A stretch of DNA of 64,000 nucleotides. It comes from Perognathus longimembris pacificus (taxonomy: Eukaryota > Chordata > Mammalia > Rodentia > Heteromyidae). The position numbers were made by a program, and so were the translations under genes. The DNA is taken from positions 17,939,086 to 18,003,085 of the forward strand of contig NC_063188.1 in the NCBI RefSeq assembly GCF_023159225.1, read 5' to 3'. The notes beneath the pieces are model-generated. The model saw only the letters and a program-made list of their open reading frames with translations, was not told the DNA's origin and ran no database searches. This document shows positions 49,170 to 58,833 of the stretch, piece by piece (position 1 is the first letter of the stretch; each line of letters opens with the position of its first letter).

Positions 49170-50025
49170 TGGACATGATTGCTTCTGCCCCTGCTCCCAC
49201 CTCCTTTTATCATGCCTTTCTTAGCTAAGTTGACTGTCTATGCCACACATGCACACACACACTTTACTCAACACTACTTTTCACTTCAGACTGTTGGAAA
49301 AAATATGCTCACATCTTGGGAGTTACTAGACCTAGTAATTGCCTGCAAATTTCAGATAATGAAACTTCCAGCTTCAGAACACAAATGCTTGGCAAGGATA
49401 AATAGATGGATGGAGCTATGTTTCTTTTAATTGAGAATTGGAAACTTCATTAGGATTTTTTTTAACGTAGCCTCATTTTGTTCTATTGCTGGTTGTTAAA
49501 TAAGGAAGGTGTAAGGAATGATGTGTTTAAGGCTTACCTCCAACACATAAGAAGAGTAAGTAGATAGGAGGGGCAGGAAAAGGTCTTTTGGCTTCAAGTT
49601 TCTTTCCTCTTGGACCTTCCAAGGTGCCGACTTTCCTGTCATTACATTTCCTCTTTAGGGGTTTTCTGTTTTAATAGAGCTAATGCTTTATATTACCTGG
49701 GAGGGGTAACCCATTAGTTACCTGGTAACAGGATTTGATTATATCATTACATTCATTGCTACCCTGCAGGCTGTGGAATTAAGGGCCTTGAAATATAGAA
49801 TGAGTTTACTGTGTTGGAAGATACTCAGCTAAGTCTGAGGTTTTTTTTCTTTCACTTGATGAGATGCCCTGGGTAGCCATGAGATAGATATTAGGCAGGA
49901 GCAGGTACCTGGGCAGTGACAAGAACAGAATAATGACATTTCCTGTTTTCTAGGTCTATGAGTCAAAGTGTGGATCTTTATATGTGTACTTACCAAAATA
50001 AGATTATGGGTCAAACCTAGATTGT
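49170..50025. other. Unique sequence, nothing recognised
   Basis: No gene or repeat could be supported. The short open frames on either strand have no domain. Confidence 0.35.
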
Positions 50026-50029
50026 AGAG

Positions 50030-50250
50030 ACCAGGAATATTTACTTTGGCTATAGACAGTACTGGGTACACATCCTAGATAAACCAATTCCTGTATGTGT
50101 AACCTTGGAGAAATTACAGCCTTTCCAAGCTCAACTTCCTTGTCTGGAAAATGAGACTACCTGTGCATCCACCTCACAGGATTTTTGTATAGAAGCCTGA
50201 GTTGGTTTGCATAAAGCAGTCAGCACAATATCTGATCAATAGTGAACACG
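50030..50250 (+). repeat. MIR SINE
   Basis: Sense MIR: 'taaccttggagaaattacag', 'aacttccttgtctggaaaat', 'acctcacaggatttttgta' and 'cagtcagcacaatatctgat'. It lies about 140 bases upstream of the retroviral LTR. Confidence 0.75.
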
Positions 50251-50350
50251 AGAATACTCAAGAGTGGATTCCAATGGTGTAATTCATTTGAACAGTCAAC
50301 TGACAGTTTAACAAAATGAATACCAGGAAGCTGAAACAAGTTTCATCTGA

Positions 50351-50390
50351 GATGGGGTGGGACGTAAGGGGAGGGGAAGATGGAGAGAGA
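50351..50390 (+). other. Purine-rich tract abutting LTR, possible PPT
   Basis: About 40 bases, almost all purine in the second half ('aaggggaggggaagatgg', then GAGAGA), end exactly where the LTR's TG begins. In retroviruses the polypurine tract that primes plus-strand synthesis sits just here. If it is the PPT, then this is a 3' proviral end, not an LTR formed alone. It contains a T and could also be host sequence. Confidence 0.4.
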
Positions 50391-50863
50391 TGTTGGGGTC
50401 CATCTTTCCCCTTGATGGAAGGGGCTTGATGCACCTCCCCCAGCCCTGGGGAATGCGGCCCTGCTACCCCCTCTGGATTGGAATCCAGAGAAACCGGTTG
50501 GGCAAACAGCCCCCAACCTTCTAGCCAGCCCGGCGCACTCGAGTGACGTTAGCCCTTGGGGGTCAGGTGACAGCTCTTAGCCTATCGACATCCTGGCCAA
50601 ACCCCTCCCTCGGAATCATCTCCCCTTGTCCTTATCTCAATAAAGTTAGTTAGCTCTAAGAAGCTAGCCCCGTAGCATATGTACGCCAGCGTCCAGGGAA
50701 AGGAGGCGGACACAACTACGGCAGGTCACGTGCTCGTCAGGTCGGAGCGACCCCCACGTCCCACTCTAACTTACCTGCAGGCCGAGGGTTAGGGGAGAGG
50801 ACGAAAGGAGGGTGGAAAGAAAGAAGGAAGAGTCCGAGCCGGGAGGGGCAAAAAACCCCAACA
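50391..50863 (+). mobile_element. Endogenous retroviral LTR (ERVK/IAP-like)
   Basis: 473 bases bounded by perfect 9-base terminal inverted repeats, TGTTGGGGT and ACCCCAACA, so it has the canonical TG...CA. A polyadenylation signal AATAAA is at 50,639-50,644, roughly mid-element, separating U3 from R-U5. It is followed after 3 bases by a tRNA-Lys primer site, the hallmark of class II (betaretrovirus-like) elements. It is rich in CpG compared with flanking DNA, so methylation decay has been limited and the insertion is fairly recent. No gag/pol/env sequence is present. I cannot name the family. Confidence 0.88.
50639..50644 (+). terminator. LTR polyadenylation signal AATAAA
   Basis: Canonical hexamer in 'tctcaataaagttag'. 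By LTR architecture it lies at the U3/R boundary or within R, and cleavage would be expected some 15-25 bases downstream. Confidence 0.7.
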
Positions 50864-50866
50864 TTG

Positions 50867-50884
50867 TGGCGCCCAATGTGGGGC
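50867..50884 (+). other. Primer binding site for tRNA-Lys
   Basis: The 18 bases TGGCGCCCAATGTGGGGC are complementary to the 3' end of tRNA-Lys(CUU), CCA included, with one mismatch (T at 50,877 where C is expected). That mismatch is a CpG-to-TpG change. The site starts three bases (TTG) after the LTR, the usual spacing. A1 of the mature tRNA's modified A58 lies at the very next base (50,885). Confidence 0.9.
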
Positions 50885-50934
50885 TCGAACCCACGACCCT
50901 GGGATTAAGAGTCCCATGCTCTACCGACTGAGCT
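50867..50934 (-). pseudogene. tRNA-Lys(CUU) copy, nt 9-76, fused to LTR
   Basis: On the minus strand these 68 bases are mature tRNA-Lys(CUU) from nucleotide 9 to 76. They include part of the D-arm, the anticodon loop CTCTTAA, the variable region, the T-arm GGGTTCGAGCCC and the genomically encoded CCA. Only nucleotides 1-8 (the 5' acceptor strand and U8) are missing, and one position differs (CpG decay). The encoded CCA and the in-register fusion to the primer binding site show that it was reverse-transcribed from a mature primer tRNA. It is not a tRNA gene: without the 5' acceptor strand it could not fold into a functional tRNA. Confidence 0.93.
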
Positions 50935-51878
50935 GACAAATGTAGTCATAATATTCGATATACATATATGAAAATGGAAGGAGGTAACTTGAGGAGATAG
51001 GTAGTGGGAGAATGTCGTGACACTAAGATGCATTATACTTATAAATTGATATGTTCAATGGAAGCCATTTTGAATAACTACTTAATGATAAAAATAAACA
51101 AAATGGAGAAAACATAGTGATGCCTTTGTGGTCTGATGTGTGGAATAAGCAAGGCTTCAGGGACATGCCTCTGTCTGTGTGTCTGCCTCCATCTCTAGAG
51201 AACTTGATTGTTCATCACCTATGATAGGATGTTTATCATTTTCAGATAGTAGTCCTTCATCAGTAACAGTGTTCTCAGGTTTATCTCCCCTGGCTCCCTT
51301 CTCAATATGTTCTTGTGGATGATTCACATTGCTAAGGGAACTCTAATGAGTTAACAGCACATCTGCCTCCCTAGTCAAAGGAGAGATTTCAAATCCAAAA
51401 TAAAATGGCTTGTGGATTAACTGTGACACTATTTCCCCTTATAGTGCTGCTGAAACGAAAGCTGTCCCCTCAATATGTTATCTTCTTACCTGCCAGTGAT
51501 GTGGAAAGAATAAATGAGACAGTAACTTGCTATAGAGGAAGGAGGAAGGGTAGAAGGGAATGAATTTTTCTGGGATTCTCTCTGTCACTGTAAAACTCAG
51601 GAGTAAATTTTGGCAGTACTGGTAGGCATGTACCCATACTGAATGAGACAGGAAGATTCAGTCAACAGATACCTATGTGCTTTTTACGTGTCTAGCTGTG
51701 TGCCAGATGTCCTGGAGCCACTAAGACTTAATACACACTCTTCCTGACCTCAAGTTGTATGAAATTGGGCTCAAAAGTTGAAGTTGTGACTCATACAACT
51801 ATTAGTTAAAAATGAAATGGAGCAAGTTTTGTTCAAGCCTTGACTATCATGTTTGGGTAACCAAGGAATGTGGTAGAC

Positions 51879-51880
<2 letters not shown>
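50935..51880. other. Unique flank; no retroviral interior
   Basis: Immediately after the tRNA copy the sequence becomes ordinary AT-rich DNA ('gacaaatgtagtcataat'), with no retroviral leader, gag or second LTR. An L2-like 3' fragment in antisense lies at about 51,655-51,765 ('gtgtgccagatgtcctggag'). Confidence 0.6.
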
Positions 51881-51882
<2 letters not shown>

Positions 51883-51931
<49 letters not shown>

Positions 51932-51986
51932 CATAGACGCCAACACAGACAGACAGACACACACACACAAACACATAGACACAGAC

Positions 51987-52017
<31 letters not shown>

Positions 52018-52028
52018 CACACACACAC
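51883..52028. repeat. Compound (AC)n / (ACAG)n microsatellite
   Basis: About 41 bases of AC, then AC/ACAG mixtures containing a partly duplicated 'acaaacacatagac' word, then about seven ACAG units and a final AC run. All the open frames crossing it (Thr-His or Cys-Val repeats) are artefacts. Confidence 0.95.
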
Positions 52029-52289
52029 CTATAGTGAGGGGGGAGGAAGAGAGCACTAGTAAAATGGCCCAGAGCAAGAATTGGCCAGTTTCCAAACAGT
52101 ATGAAAGACAGGCTGATGGCTGTGACTTTATATATTAGGTAGCAAGGAACCATTGTATATTGGGAAATGAGGATGTAAGGAGATTGGATCAACAATGGAA
52201 GTATGGGTTTGGTGGGAGGCTGTTATAGTGATGTAAGACCTGTTATTCAAGTAATGTTTAGCAATACTAACATCAGTATCTTTTGTTTG

Positions 52290-52440
52290 AAGTGCAAAAT
52301 TATTCAAGCCCTATCCCAGTCCTACTGTTCAAATACATAACTACATCAGGACTTGATGGTTTAAAACAACAGATATTATTTCATTCTTTGTGTGATCATG
52401 AATCCAGGAAATATTCACATAACAAGTTTCTCATGAACTC
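52290..52440 (-). repeat. Old MER-type repeat fragment
   Basis: 'gatggtttaaaacaacagat' matches the TTAAAACAAC-containing old repeat also suspected at 20,240. The family name is left open. Confidence 0.35.
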
Positions 52441-53218
52441 ACATTTACCCAAAGGATCACAAACAAGGCCATACTAAAGCTACCAGCACAACCATGTTCA
52501 TTGCAGCATTATTTATCATAGGTAAAATATGGAACCAATGCAGATGCCCCTTAGTAAATGAATGGATCAAGAAATTGTGGTATATATACACAATGGTATT
52601 CTATGCTTCTATCAGAAATAATGACATTGATCCATTTATAAGAAAATGGAAAGAATTAGAAAAAATAATACTAAGTGAAGTGAGCCAGACCCAAAGAAAC
52701 ATAGACTCTATAGCTTCCCTCATTGGCAATAATTAGTAAATGTCTAGGATATTCCTAACAAATGATCACAATAACTCAAAAGCTATGTACATATGATTAC
52801 ATAAGATGATGCTAAGTGAAATGGGAGCAAGTGGTTTATCATAGATGTTGTTATTTTTAACATGCTATGTGAAATTATTTCTTTTTTCTTCTGTTTATCT
52901 TCCCTATGGTTTAGCCCCTGTTGTCACTGTATTTGATTCTGGTACATTGGCTATTTTATACATGTTTGTCTCAATTAGGGAAAGGAAGGGGACCATTAAA
53001 ATGGTGAGACAAAGGGTAAAAGGCGAATCAAAACAACAGAAATACTTATAAGATAATATGTTGTAAATTAACTGTACAACTCGAGGGGGGTGGATTGTGG
53101 AGGATGGAAGGCTGTTGAAAAATGAGGGAGTAACAAGTTGGACAAGAAATGTACTCACTATCTAATGTATATAACTGTAATCCCTCTGTACATCACCTTG
53201 ACAATAAAATTTTTAAAA
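52441..53218 (+). mobile_element. LINE-1 3' end, sense, 5'-truncated
   Basis: The ORF2 C-terminus is readable from 52,494 (FIAALFIIGKIWNQ, then EWIKKLWYIYTM and LEKIILSEVSQTQRN) down to the native stop at 52,734-52,736. A 3'UTR of about 480 bases follows, ending in the family signature 'ctctgtacatcaccttgaca', AATAAAA and a short A-rich tail. Only the last 80 or so codons remain, so it encodes no activity. Confidence 0.88.
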
Positions 53219-53617
53219 AGAAAAGAATGTGAAGGGACTAGATTTTCTCATAAAATAAATGGGCTAAATAATTCTTGTTAAAAATGATTTTGACCGGAGC
53301 TGTAGTATCTGAAGGCTTGACTAGGGTTAAAGAATCAGTATTAACATTTACTCATGTGATTGTTTCAGTTTCACTAGCTACTGTCTGGACCTCTGAATTT
53401 TTTTACCATGTTTGCCTCCCCATAGTCTGTCTGAATTATGTAAATAACGAGAGTAACGAGGAAAGATATTTTTAAATGGCCATATTGTTTTCTTTATTGT
53501 ACTGCCAGAACTGGCATACCATCACTTCTAGTCTTATCATAGAATAACTATAATACAGTGTGGGAGACACTACACAGCAAGTGAATAGTAGGAGCTCGGG
53601 TCATTACAGGTCACTTT

Positions 53618-54270
53618 TTCAATTAGTTTATTTATTGTCATAGTGATGTATAAAGGGGTTACAGTTTCATACATAAGGCAGTGTGTACATTTCTTAGCAA
53701 ACTTGTTACCTCCTCCCTCATTTTTCTCCTACCTTCCCAAACCCTTCCCCCCGAGTTATACAGTTGGTTTACAGCATATTGTCTAGTAAGTATTGCTGTT
53801 GCATTGATTTGCCTTTTACCCTTTGTCTCTCCATTCTGATGTTCCCCTTCCTTCCCTTCCCTAGTTCAAATAAACGTATATACATTACCCAGGGTACCAA
53901 AATCAGTATCAGTGACATCAGGGGTAAAACCATGAGGAAGAAAGATACAAGAAAATGGCATAATTTCACATAGTTTGTTGAAAATAATGGCAATGTTAAA
54001 CCACTTATTTCCATAATTTGGAGTTCATTTCACTTAAACATCTTATATGCTCACATGTACATAGCTATTGAGCTATTGTGATCTTCTGTGGGCACTATCC
54101 TAGATGTGTACTAAGTATTACCAATGAGGGAAAACATACAGTGTACCTTTCTTTGGGTCTGGCTCACTTTACTTAGTATAAATTTTTCCAAGTTACAGGA
54201 CATTTTTATAAGTAGGCTTATATCTACTTTATCTACTTACTCAGAATATGTGTTTTATCAAGCTTTCCAG
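53618..54270 (-). mobile_element. LINE-1 3' end, antisense
   Basis: Starts with the antisense 3' signature ('tagtgatgtataaaggggtt') and 3'UTR. It continues to ORF2-proximal sequence and stops at a large microsatellite. With the sense copy ending at 53,218 it forms a tail-to-tail L1 pair 400 bases apart. Confidence 0.75.
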
Positions 54271-54276
54271 ATGATG

Positions 54277-54281
<5 letters not shown>

Positions 54282-54370
<89 letters not shown>
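54282..54370. repeat. Compound microsatellite (CT)n-(GT)n
   Basis: About 39 bases of CT followed directly by 50 bases of GT, the longest simple repeat in the window and the same order as at 14,091-14,145. Confidence 0.95.
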
Positions 54371-54372
<2 letters not shown>

Positions 54373-54704
54373 AGGAGAGCTGGTTTAGGGCAATGCACCT
54401 GAAGTGAGGAGGTACATGTAGATGTGGGGGATGAAGCAGAGAGAAGAGGTGAAGAACCAATTTTGTATTTTAGGAGATTGAGAAAAGGAAGGCTGAGATG
54501 ACAGGAAGATGTTCACTTTGACATTCTGAGTTTGAGATGACATGATGTCTGCATTTGAAAATTTGAGAATGTAGTGCTGGCATTTGGATGAAAAGAGAAT
54601 TATGGATTTTGAAGCAGAAAGAAGGTAGTAAGTCATAAAGGAATGCTGAAAGTTTAAGACAAATGAGGTGACTGAGGCATTAGAAAAGATGCTTAAGAAT
54701 CAAT

Positions 54705-55143
54705 ACTGAAAAGCATGGTATGATGGTTCACCCTCATTGAAACTTGATTAAATTAAAAGATACCGAGGGGATTATTAAAGCATACATCTGGGTGTATCTG
54801 TGAGAGCATTTCTTGAGATAGTCCTATCTATTCCCCAATAGTCTATCCAGGAATTATGGAAGGTGAGAGCCCTTGTTGGAAGATGTAGATTGCTGTAGAC
54901 ATGTAATTGAAGGATGTTTCTTGCACTGGGCCCCTTCCTACCTTTATTTCCTGTTTTCCATGAAGTGAGTAGCCTCTGCTACATCTTCCTGCAACCATAG
55001 TCTGCCTCACCCAGGCCCAGAATCAATGGAGTCAAGTAGTAAGGACTAAAATCTCTGCAACTGTAAGCTGGCATAAATCTGTCTTCTTTTTAAGTTGCTC
55101 TGTTAGGTATTTTGTCAGAGCAACAAAAATATCTAATATACAC
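54705..55143 (+). repeat. LTR-like or hAT-like old repeat
   Basis: The block 'acttgattaaattaaaagat' and the 3' end 'aagttgctctgttaggtatt', followed by 'ttgtcagagcaacaaaaata', resemble old rodent or mammalian interspersed repeats (MaLR LTR or URR1/Charlie type). I cannot choose between them. Confidence 0.4.
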
Positions 55144-55254
55144 TGAAAGTAGAAATAATGGGTTGAAGCAGATAATTATTAAGGATGAGATGAGGTCTGG
55201 TAGCTCTAAGGTACTAGGGAGCAAAAATCATTTGCATTTAAAAAACATTTAATT

Positions 55255-55560
55255 TTTTAAAATATGTACTGCACAATCATTTTTTACAATAGTCAAAGGA
55301 CTAAATTGTGAAAACAGTCAAAAGAAATAAACCTCCTCTTAAGAAATGCTCAATGCCATCTAGGAAATGTGAATCAAAATAACTCTGAGATTTAACTCAG
55401 ATTTAACTCTCACCCCTGTCTGAATAGCAATCGTCAAGAAAACAAACAACTTGGTTAAGATGGGGGAGAGGAGCATGCTGTTACTGAGAATAGAAATTAG
55501 TCCAGCTACTATGGAAATCAATATGGAAATTGCTCAAAAAATGGAAAATAAAAATATCAA
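55255..55560 (+). mobile_element. Old LINE-1 ORF2 fragment, sense
   Basis: 'aaatgctcaatgccatctag', 'gtgaatcaaaataactctga' and 'gtccagctactatggaaatc' follow the ORF2 C-terminal order. A short 'gatttaactca' duplication and other indels disrupt it. Confidence 0.65.
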
Positions 55561-55799
55561 TTTTGTCTTTTAGCCAGAAACAACTTCTTAAATAATCTAC
55601 TAGGTATATTTTCTGCTATTTTATTTTTTAATGAATGCTTAAATAGCCTTCTGGATACCAAATTCCAGAGATGCTCAAGTCCTCTGTATAAAATGATGTA
55701 GTACTTGAATACTATGGTTGACTGAATCTGTGGATAAGGAATCCATAGATATGGAGGGCTCAACTACAGTGGACTTTTGAAATCGTTCTGGCCAACCTC

Positions 55800-56865
55800 C
55801 TAAGAATAGTGAAGGATAAATATATGTGGCTTTACTATACTTTTTAAACAAGTTTCCTATCTATACACATTTAATTTATCCCTGATCTATTACTTTTACA
55901 AAAATATTCTAATTAATATCTTCATACACTTGTCAGTTATTATGCAAAAGTGTATCTATGGAATAAATTGCTAAAAGTAGAATTGCTTCATCCAAAGTTA
56001 AGTGCATTCCAACTGGGAGGGCCAACTTACTGTTCACAAGGTGTGTCAGTTTACACTCCTTTCAACAATTTAGGAGTGACTATTTTTCCAACATAGTCAA
56101 CATAATAATGTGTTAGCAAACTGTTTTCCTCATCACCAATTGGAGAAGTGAAAAATGATTTCTCTTATTATTGACAAAGTTAAGCAATTATAATGTTCAG
56201 CATCTCATTTCTTATAAAGAACCTACTGTCATTTAGTTATTTTCTGTATAGATTTTTTCATTTTGTTTTATTATTTTTTTAGACAGAGTATCATAATGTA
56301 TTTTAGGCCTTCTTGGAAGTCAATATGTGGTTCAAGCTAGACTCAGACTTGATCATCTGTCTCAGCCTTCTAAGTGCTTGGATTATAGGCATGTGCCATC
56401 TCATTTGGTGCTGAATCTTTTTGTATTAATAAAGTTAGACATTTTCAATTATATAAATGGCAAACTGCTTTCTAAATCCATCACTTTTTAACTTCATGGG
56501 ATTTTGTCATGAAGGAATTTTTATTTTTATCTAGTCAATTTGTCCCACTAGGTATTGTGTCACACTTTGGTAGCATTTGTTCCCCTTTCCTAGATTATTT
56601 TTATAATAACTGCAATTTTCTTCTTTGTAGTTCTATTTTTCAATGTTTTATGCTATTTTGATTATTCTGGAATCTATTTTGGGTCAAGTGTAAATTGCAT
56701 TCTCAGCTTGACTTTCTAGACTTGTGTTCAGTGGACTCAGTACCACTTGACTTTTTCCCCATGTAGTACCTTTAACGTACACTAAAATGCTGAAAGTATT
56801 TGGATTTATTTCTGAATTTTCCACTGTGTTCAATTGAAGAATCAATCACTCACATTGTGAAAGGA
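55800..56865 (-). mobile_element. Old LINE-1 (L1M type), antisense, with B1 insert
   Basis: 'aaaagtagaattgcttcatc', 'ttacactcctttcaacaatt' and, beyond the SINE, 'ggaatctattttgggtcaag' trace the antisense ORF2 end of an ancient L1. It is split by a B1-like SINE at 56,272-56,405. Confidence 0.6.
56272..56405 (-). mobile_element. B1-like SINE
   Basis: Antisense B1/Alu order: 'ttagacagagtatcataatg', 'ggttcaagctagactcagac', 'ctcagccttctaagtgcttg' and 'gattataggcatgtgccat'. The T-run at the left is its A-tail. Confidence 0.78.
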
Positions 56866-56869
56866 CTTT

Positions 56870-57605
56870 TGAGCATATAAAAAGATTCCCAAAGAAGTCC
56901 TGTATATATCAATGTTGTCTCTTTTAAAAAGTATTTGTTTGTACATCATTAAGCATTTGGCACAGAAAATTGTGGGGGACAAGGAGGAGGAGGTAGCAAA
57001 GCTTTAAGACTAATTTGTTAAGAAAAAGTGTATATTGACAGTCCATCAGAAAATTTCATGTAGATTGTAAGGAAATAGAATATTTACAGAAAGACTAAGA
57101 ACTCCCCTGTTAATCTAAAATGTAAGATGCTTCTATAATAGCCACTTATGGGTTTCTATCCCCAGAACATTCACAGTAGATATAAGCAATGGCTCTGAAG
57201 TCAGTCTTCTGGGGTTCAAACTATAGATATAAGTAAAATCAATAGCACTACCTTGAAGAAATCCTATGGTTGCTCTCCAATGTACTGCCTTGCTTCTATA
57301 GCTCTTTTGGAACATTGATTGATAGATTGATTTGCTATGAGTGCAGTAATCTTTGGCTACATAAACACCTGGTAGATTTGAGCTCTCTATAGTTGCTTAA
57401 AATTCTTCTCATATAAGAGTTGGAAAACTACTGCCAGCAGGTCAAATCTAGCTTAGGGCCTGTTTGTGTACTGACATTTTTAAAGGATTGTACAAAAGAA
57501 CAACAATAGCAAAAAACAAGCAATGAACCAACCAACCAAGATAGATGGATAAATAAGTAAATGGATAAATAAATAAATGCCAAGAGTAGTGTTTAACATG
57601 TAAAG
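56870..57605. other. Unique sequence with short simple repeats
   Basis: No gene recognised. GATA/AAAT-type low-complexity words occur at 57,525-57,580. Confidence 0.35.
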
Positions 57606-57606
57606 T

Positions 57607-57610
<4 letters not shown>

Positions 57611-57643
<33 letters not shown>
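57611..57643. repeat. (TA)n microsatellite
   Basis: About 16 uninterrupted TA units. Confidence 0.95.
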
Positions 57644-57647
<4 letters not shown>

Positions 57648-58815
57648 AGAAGGTATTTTGAACACATTTCTGAGTACAGATTTGTTCTTTATCTTATAAA
57701 ATGATACTTGGTTTTACAATAATGATATAAGCTGTTCTACTTAAGTACAACTACAAGTATTTATATGGTATGGACATAGAGTCCTATTGCTTTCTTTACC
57801 ACCATGTAGCTGATATTGCTTTCCTTTTTATATCATAGCAGCTGATGAGAGTTAATGACTCACAGGTGAATTTACCTTGCATGACTTTGAGGCAGAATTC
57901 GTGGTTGGAAATCTGAGGGAGCTTTGAAGATAAGACTTTTCAGCCTAGCCCTGTTGCAGACTTGGTTAGAATAAATCAAAATAAGTAGACACCAGTTTAT
58001 TTTTAAAACACCTATTTTCTTCCTGTTGGTTTTCGTATAAGCTTATAATGAATCACTTCTTTCCTCCTTCTGTACATGCACATACATGCTGATCCTCTAG
58101 GGGTTGGAAGTTTTTTCTTGCACAGATAGAAATGTTGAATTATACAATATGAAAGTTTTTTAGGATGTATTCAATCCTTTTATGATATGTATGGACCTTG
58201 GAGATAATTTGACACAATTAATTGTACATACAACTACACTTAGCCCCTTGTTTTATGTACTAGATAACTTGAATAATGGAAGTTTTAATAACAAGCATTA
58301 GATCACACAGCAGGGAAGGGACAGAGCTATACCAGAGGTGTTGTAATTCTCACTACACAACTTTGCCTGTTGGATCACACAATTTCATTTGCAAAAATTT
58401 AAACATTTTCTTGCTATGCATGTCTCCTCTGTCCTCTGGAGGTGCTATAAGCTGGCTAGAGTGGAAAAGAAATATCAAGGCAGAAACTGTCCTAGTACAT
58501 GCTCTCTTCATTAGAATACAGATTGTGCCTGTCAATGTTACCAATTTCTATCACCATACTGCAAAGGAATTAGAATATATTCCATTCTGTTTTATTTTTT
58601 TATTTGTGCTTGTCTTATTTTGTCAAGATTTCTGGGACTGCTCACCTTGTAGTTTAGTTTGGAATCTACAGCAATTGATGGTTCTTTAAGGATGGACTGA
58701 CTCTGTTCTTTATTTTTCTCAAATAAAACTGTTCCTCAGTATCCTGTGGGTGGGAGTGGGAAATTGTTCTAGAACTCACTGTATGGATACCAAATACCTG
58801 AAGTGGAAGTCTCTT
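57644..58815. other. Unique sequence with MIR-like patch
   Basis: A weak antisense MIR-like patch is at 58,295-58,350 ('agatcacacagcagggaag', 'cagagctataccagaggt'). The 137-codon plus-strand frame at 58,276-58,689 begins in this patch, lacks any domain I know and is not called a gene. Confidence 0.4.
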
Positions 58816-58833
58816 ATATAAAATGGCCTGGTA

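Noticed and set aside
50867..50934. A tRNA-Lys gene on the minus strand
   Set aside because: It lacks nucleotides 1-8, so no acceptor stem can form. It has a genomically encoded CCA, which nuclear tRNA genes lack, and it continues in register from a retroviral primer binding site.
51812..52138. His/Thr-rich or Cys/Val-rich open frames, and a possible CRISPR-like array
   Set aside because: They are translations of an (AC)n/(ACAG)n microsatellite. There are no spacers of constant length, and the DNA is mammalian.
58276..58689. 137-codon open frame
   Set aside because: It begins in a MIR-like patch, has no recognisable domain, and ends in T-rich sequence giving a hydrophobic tail.
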